Below are positions 59,924-64,000 of a DNA stretch of 64,000 bases, in pieces. The notes below the pieces were generated by a model, which saw only the letters and a list, made by a program, of their open reading frames with translations, was not told the DNA's origin and searched no databases. Position numbers and translations under genes: made by a program. Every line of letters begins with the position of its first letter. Within the stretch, counting starts at the first letter, position 1. Source of the stretch: Limanda limanda (lineage: Eukaryota > Chordata > Actinopteri > Pleuronectiformes > Pleuronectidae); contig NC_083646.1 of assembly GCF_963576545.1 (NCBI RefSeq), forward strand, positions 28,339,027 through 28,403,026. Reading direction: 5' to 3'.

Positions 59924-61149
59924 CCATAGATCATACCATACTTCTTAAGAAACATAGCAAATACGGCATCAGAGGGGTGGCACATCACTGGGTAGCAAAT
60001 AACTTACAAAATAGCAAACAGTTTGTTCAGATAAATAATGTAAAATCTAAATAATATATTATTAATTGTGAGGTACCTCAGGGCTCAGTTCTTGGACCAA
60101 AACTGTTCATTTTGTATATTAATGACTCGGTTTATGTATTCAAACTGCAAATGTTTATGCTTTTTGCTGACGATACCACTTTATGTTACTCTAGGACATT
60201 TTTAACACAGGTGTTGGATGTGGTTGAAAAAGATTTCCGAAAAAATGGTTTGGTACTAATGAATTATCAATGAAACTTGACAAAACAAACTTTATGATAT
60301 TTAGTAACTGAAAGAAAAGCATCCATGAATCAATGCATATAGAAGGTTTTCAAATTTGTAGAGTCAAGGACAGTAAGGTATAAGGTGTCATTCAAATTAG
60401 ATTTTTGAGAAATCGCATAAAAATTACACAACGGTGGAAATATCTAAAACAATAGCTCTGTTACACAAAGTAAAGGATTCATTAGATAATAAAGCATTGT
60501 ATATTTTATACAAGTCAATGATGGTTCCATATCTGACATACTGTGTGGAGAATCATCAGTAGAAGTCGATATAGAAATCCATGTCATTATTTGTTCAGTT
60601 AAAGTTCTGGAAATTTCAGGAACTAATAAATTACAGTATTCTGCAAATTATGTTTAAAGAAACTTTGCCCACCAACATCAATAAAATATTAGAAAAAACA
60701 GGAAGCAATTATAACTTCAAAGGAACAGATATCTTAAAAAACTGAGATTCAAAACCAAATCGGTATGAAAGGAATCAGTTTATGCAACAATCTCAAAAAA
60801 GAATTATATTAAGTTTTGTTCTTTTTTGTTTTGTTGTGAAAGGAAAACAATTTTGTGAGCTTTTTTGAAGAGTATAAAATGTATTGTAAGTTGGGAAATG
60901 ATAGAGGTATGTGAGGGGCTGCTTTGACCCGCAGCTATTTAAATTTATAAATTTGTATTAATTATTGCTTTGTTAATTAATGGCTTGTGAAAGAGGGGCA
61001 GATTATTAAGATTCTTCTTTCTTCTCCATTTCATTCAATATATATGTGATTTTGCAGTTGCATTTTTAAGGTCTTGACCATCTATGTAAAGTGCCTTGAG
61101 TTAATGTATATCATGATTTGCCACGTTACAAATAAAATTGAATTGAATG
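59924..61149 (+). pseudogene. CR1/Rex1-like LINE, second half of RT and 3' end (part 3 of 3)
   Basis: The frame resumes as HTILLKKHSKYGIRGVAHHW (about 59932-59990) after the duplicated CCATAGAT. It continues through EVPQGSVLGPKLFILYINDS (about 60071-60130) and the catalytic FADDT (60162-60176), then decays with many stops. The 3' UTR ends AATAAAATTGAATTGAATG (61131-61149), the kind of short-repeat tail typical of fish LINEs of this type. No intact ORF remains. Confidence 0.7.
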
Positions 61150-61253
61150 TCAATTGTTTTGTTTGGTCGGTGAATGAAATAAACTTCCATAAATACATCT
61201 CTCCGTCAGATGGGACTAGCTCCAGTGACTCTTGAAATGATAAATATGTAAAT

Positions 61254-61505
61254 AGACTGTATTTATGCGGCACTTTTTCTTGATGACCACTCATGGCTCT
61301 CTACAGTACAGTTTTTGCCATTGACCAATTCACATTCATACACTGCATCTTTGGCCAGCACTTCGTCTATGAAAACAGCACAGCTGTCAAGGGAAATTTG
61401 GGCTTCTTGCTCATCGACAATTCTGCATACAGAATGGGGAAGACTGGGATCGAAACACCGACCTTCTGGCTTGAGGACAACCTGTTCTCCCCCCTGAGCC
61501 CAAGC
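61254..61505 (-). mobile_element. tRNA-derived SINE, diverged copy D
   Basis: Older relative of the family at 28363-28622, in reverse orientation. It keeps CTGTATTTATGCGGCACTTT (tail side), CATTCATACACTGCATCTTT, ATCGAAACACCGACCTTCTG and a degenerate head. The B-box complement has changed, so it is not expected to be transcribed. Confidence 0.7.
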
Positions 61506-61510
61506 CACCC

Positions 61511-63432
61511 CAAATATCTTTAGGATATAGACATATATGTTGATTTAATGTTATTACTTGTGGCTGAACATTGTTTATTTAATGTTTAGAAAGAAGTGTT
61601 TCATTGTTGGAGAACATTTAACTGCCCTCATTACATCCAACTATAACGTATGGATTCTTGGCGAGGTTGTATCAGAGATGGCATTTGGGAGTTCAGAGGG
61701 TTGAAATGCAAAAGGATCTGTTGCAAATCTTTTTCGGGATTAGGGAGGCTTAAAGTCTGGAGAAAACCCAGGGGGGCCTTCTCTTGGTCTGTGTATGTGT
61801 TATGCTACAGGTGCCCAACAACACAGGAACATGCACACATATCACTCCCACACATATAATATTAAATATATTAACACATAGGCAGTGGTGTGCAGACCTG
61901 CCTCTTTCTATATTTCCATCCATGTGTGTTACTCTGCATTGTGTGCGTGCGTGTGGCTGCGTATATTGAGGTGTGATTTGGTTGTGGATCTGCTGAATGT
62001 TGTCTCCAACAGGCTTAAAAGTGAGATGACCTGCAGGGTCAAACCCATTCTCTCTGACGTGTCCCTTATTGTCGCCAAGCATTTTAGAGGTTCAGCCACA
62101 GTCAAGCCCAGTTAAAGCGTGAAAGATCTTGGGGCTATCAGACAGTGTGGCCATCACATCATGTCTTTGTCTGTCTCAGTAGTCCTGACAGGGAAGGCAG
62201 AGAAGTTTCAGCCTGACAGCTGTCATGTAGTGTAAATGACAGGCAGGAAGACAGACAGGTAGATGGAAAAACACACACAGGGACACGCTAATCAACTGAT
62301 TAATATACAGACAGGAAGGCAATACCTGCTCACACACATACACTAACACACACACACACGACCACACACACACATATAAACACAAAACACACACACACAG
62401 TGGCCCAGGTGCATCAATGGTAGCTGCAGTCCATTTTGTCATGTGCTGCATGAAAACAATAGAGAGGGCAGGGAAAATACTGAAAGAAGGGAGCCACTAC
62501 GATGAATAATAAGCTCTTCATATGGGCTCAGGCAGACAGGGAGTTTGCCCAGGTGCTTCTCTTTTTTAAAGTGTATGTGTGTCTGTGTGTATGGGGCTGC
62601 ATTCAGAATTTGTTTTCATTGGGACGTAATTTTTGTGTGTGAAGGAAAATCTTGATAGCTGAAAATGCTGTCACCCGTCAGTCACCAGTCTTTCTTTCTT
62701 CTCGAATGTTTAAGTCAGAAGAGGAAGAATAGGAAAATATTTTTCTTTCTCAAACTTGTTTTTGCAGTTCTTCTGGCTCCTCCTTCACAGAGTAATGATG
62801 CCGATTCATTTTGGGTGGCGGCTGGTGAAAAGCATCTGAGCTGCAGCATTAGTTTTCCATTTGCTGATAGAGACAGATGGTGTCCATTTAAGAGGTCCCA
62901 TGGAAGTGTGTTATTTCTGGTGCCTACAACCCACACAGATACAGAGACACAGAAACAAACACTCACACAGATGTAGACAAGCAGTGGTGTCTGCATTTGT
63001 ATGTGCACATGTTTGCGCGTGCAAATACAGATGCAAAATACACATAACATGCAGGATAGATGTGTAAAATATATGTGTTTGCACAAAAAGATGGAGGGGG
63101 GCAGCAAAGTAAGAGGTATCTCTCTATGTGTGAAACTACAATGTCAAACCTTCCACGCTGCACCATTTCAGGAGTGAGGCATAAATATCAGCGTTTATGG
63201 ATCCCCCTTCACCAACCCACAACCTTTACCCCTCCTGTTATCTAGCATTTGAGCTATGAACATAAAGGCAAACAAAATTCTGCTGATGCATAAAATGAGT
63301 ATGGGAAAGGCACACAGTAGTACCTGGTGGCATAGTATCAATTGGTGGCTGTTAAATAGCTCCCTGTTTGTGCCAGCTGCTGCATTGTTGGACTGAGACA
63401 ATACATGAGAGTTCCAGCATTAGGGCTCACCC

Positions 63433-63477
<45 letters not shown>

Positions 63478-64000
63478 TCAGACTGACTGCACACCCACTC
63501 AAAGCTATTTTCTAGATCTTGTTTGACTGGTGTGGAAGAGTTTCTGGAGTCAAATCACAACAATTGCATTCTAATTCAATAATTTATTCTAAGCAAAAGG
63601 GTTCACCCTAGGGTGCACAACATCAGGTGGACAACCTGGCTGTCCACATCAGCCGGCCTGAGCTTTTTTCCTCCATCAGTAAATTTTGGATCAGTAGTTA
63701 ATGGTTAATTCATGATACGGCTTACATACACAGACGTGGTGGATATGGTAGTTGTGGAGTTTCTCTGCAGGGGCTGTGGGAGGAAACAGTAATTGCTGTT
63801 TGGCAATGCATGCTTTCATGCTCCATTGGTTTGTCATTTTTCAAAGTGTAATATTTTCCCTTTCATGACGTGATCCACATGAGAGCTTCTTTCACAGCCA
63901 CTACTTGTCTCCACTATGGTACTGATGGCGATGATACAAATGATGAATTTGGGGCAATTTTGGATCTTTCTCTCTGCTTGTAGCAGATGTCATATTTATA
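61511..64000. other. Unassigned DNA to the right edge
   Basis: CA/TG-rich stretches at about 62325-62400. The stretches 62470-62560 and 62770-62900 are complex and non-repetitive and may be noncoding conserved DNA. No splice-flanked exon, transposon terminus or convincing frame is seen. Short frames here are not supported as genes. Confidence 0.3.
63435..63475 (+). repeat. (TG)n microsatellite, about 40 bp
   Basis: Pure TG repeat between CCCCA and ATTCAGACTG. Confidence 0.97.

Overview
The window is vertebrate nuclear DNA, most likely from a ray-finned (teleost) fish. It is AT-rich and gene-poor. It holds families I know from fish genomes: an L2/Maui-type LINE, fish L1, a DIRS/Ngaro tyrosine-recombinase element, tRNA-derived SINEs with L2-like tails, many hAT elements, a CACTA/EnSpm-like element, and long TG and ATCT microsatellites. 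I see no bacterial or phage features, no CRISPR array, no rRNA and no tRNA gene. No host gene is securely identified. The one candidate host exon (about 39012-39128) is weak, so the window is probably an intron or intergenic region. All family assignments come from reading the sequence; no database search was run.

Layout. 1-6.4 kb is a mosaic of old repeats: two copies of a TTAA-flanked non-autonomous DNA transposon, an L1 inserted in an older L1, and a DIRS/Ngaro relic. 8.3-9.8 kb holds one end of a hAT-like repeat and a 16-bp CRE/ETS-like tandem array. 9775-14759 is a complete 4985-bp hAT transposon with 14-bp terminal inverted repeats, a 6-bp target duplication and a ten-exon transposase gene. 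All exon phases agree, and a single 1-bp frameshift breaks it. 16068-25209 is framed by CACTG/CAGTG inverted ends and a TA duplication, so it looks like a 9.1-kb EnSpm/CACTA element. It carries a decayed minus-strand C2H2-plus-SAMD3-like passenger gene, a LINE 3' region, and a 2-kb hAT with a perfect 8-bp duplication inside that LINE.

27-46 kb is mostly unassignable DNA with three SINEs and three more hAT derivatives that have perfect 8-bp duplications (28697-30016, 34091-35148, 35398-36288), plus microsatellites. 46.7-48.06 kb is a heavily frameshifted Ty3/gypsy pol relic.

48.07-61.15 kb is a nested stack. An old CR1/Rex1-like LINE was split first by an L2 LINE (48838-55165). The L2 has a 991-codon endonuclease-reverse transcriptase ORF that is open except for a premature stop 28 codons before the apparent natural end. 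The old LINE was also split by a 4.07-kb hAT (55857-59923) that cuts its reverse transcriptase at FDTID/H. A further 2.0-kb hAT (53048-55055) sits inside the ATCT microsatellite tail of the L2. 61.5-64 kb is mostly unassigned DNA with a TG microsatellite.

The most interesting content is this record of successive insertions, the nearly intact intron-containing hAT, and the EnSpm-like element carrying a SAMD3-like passenger gene.
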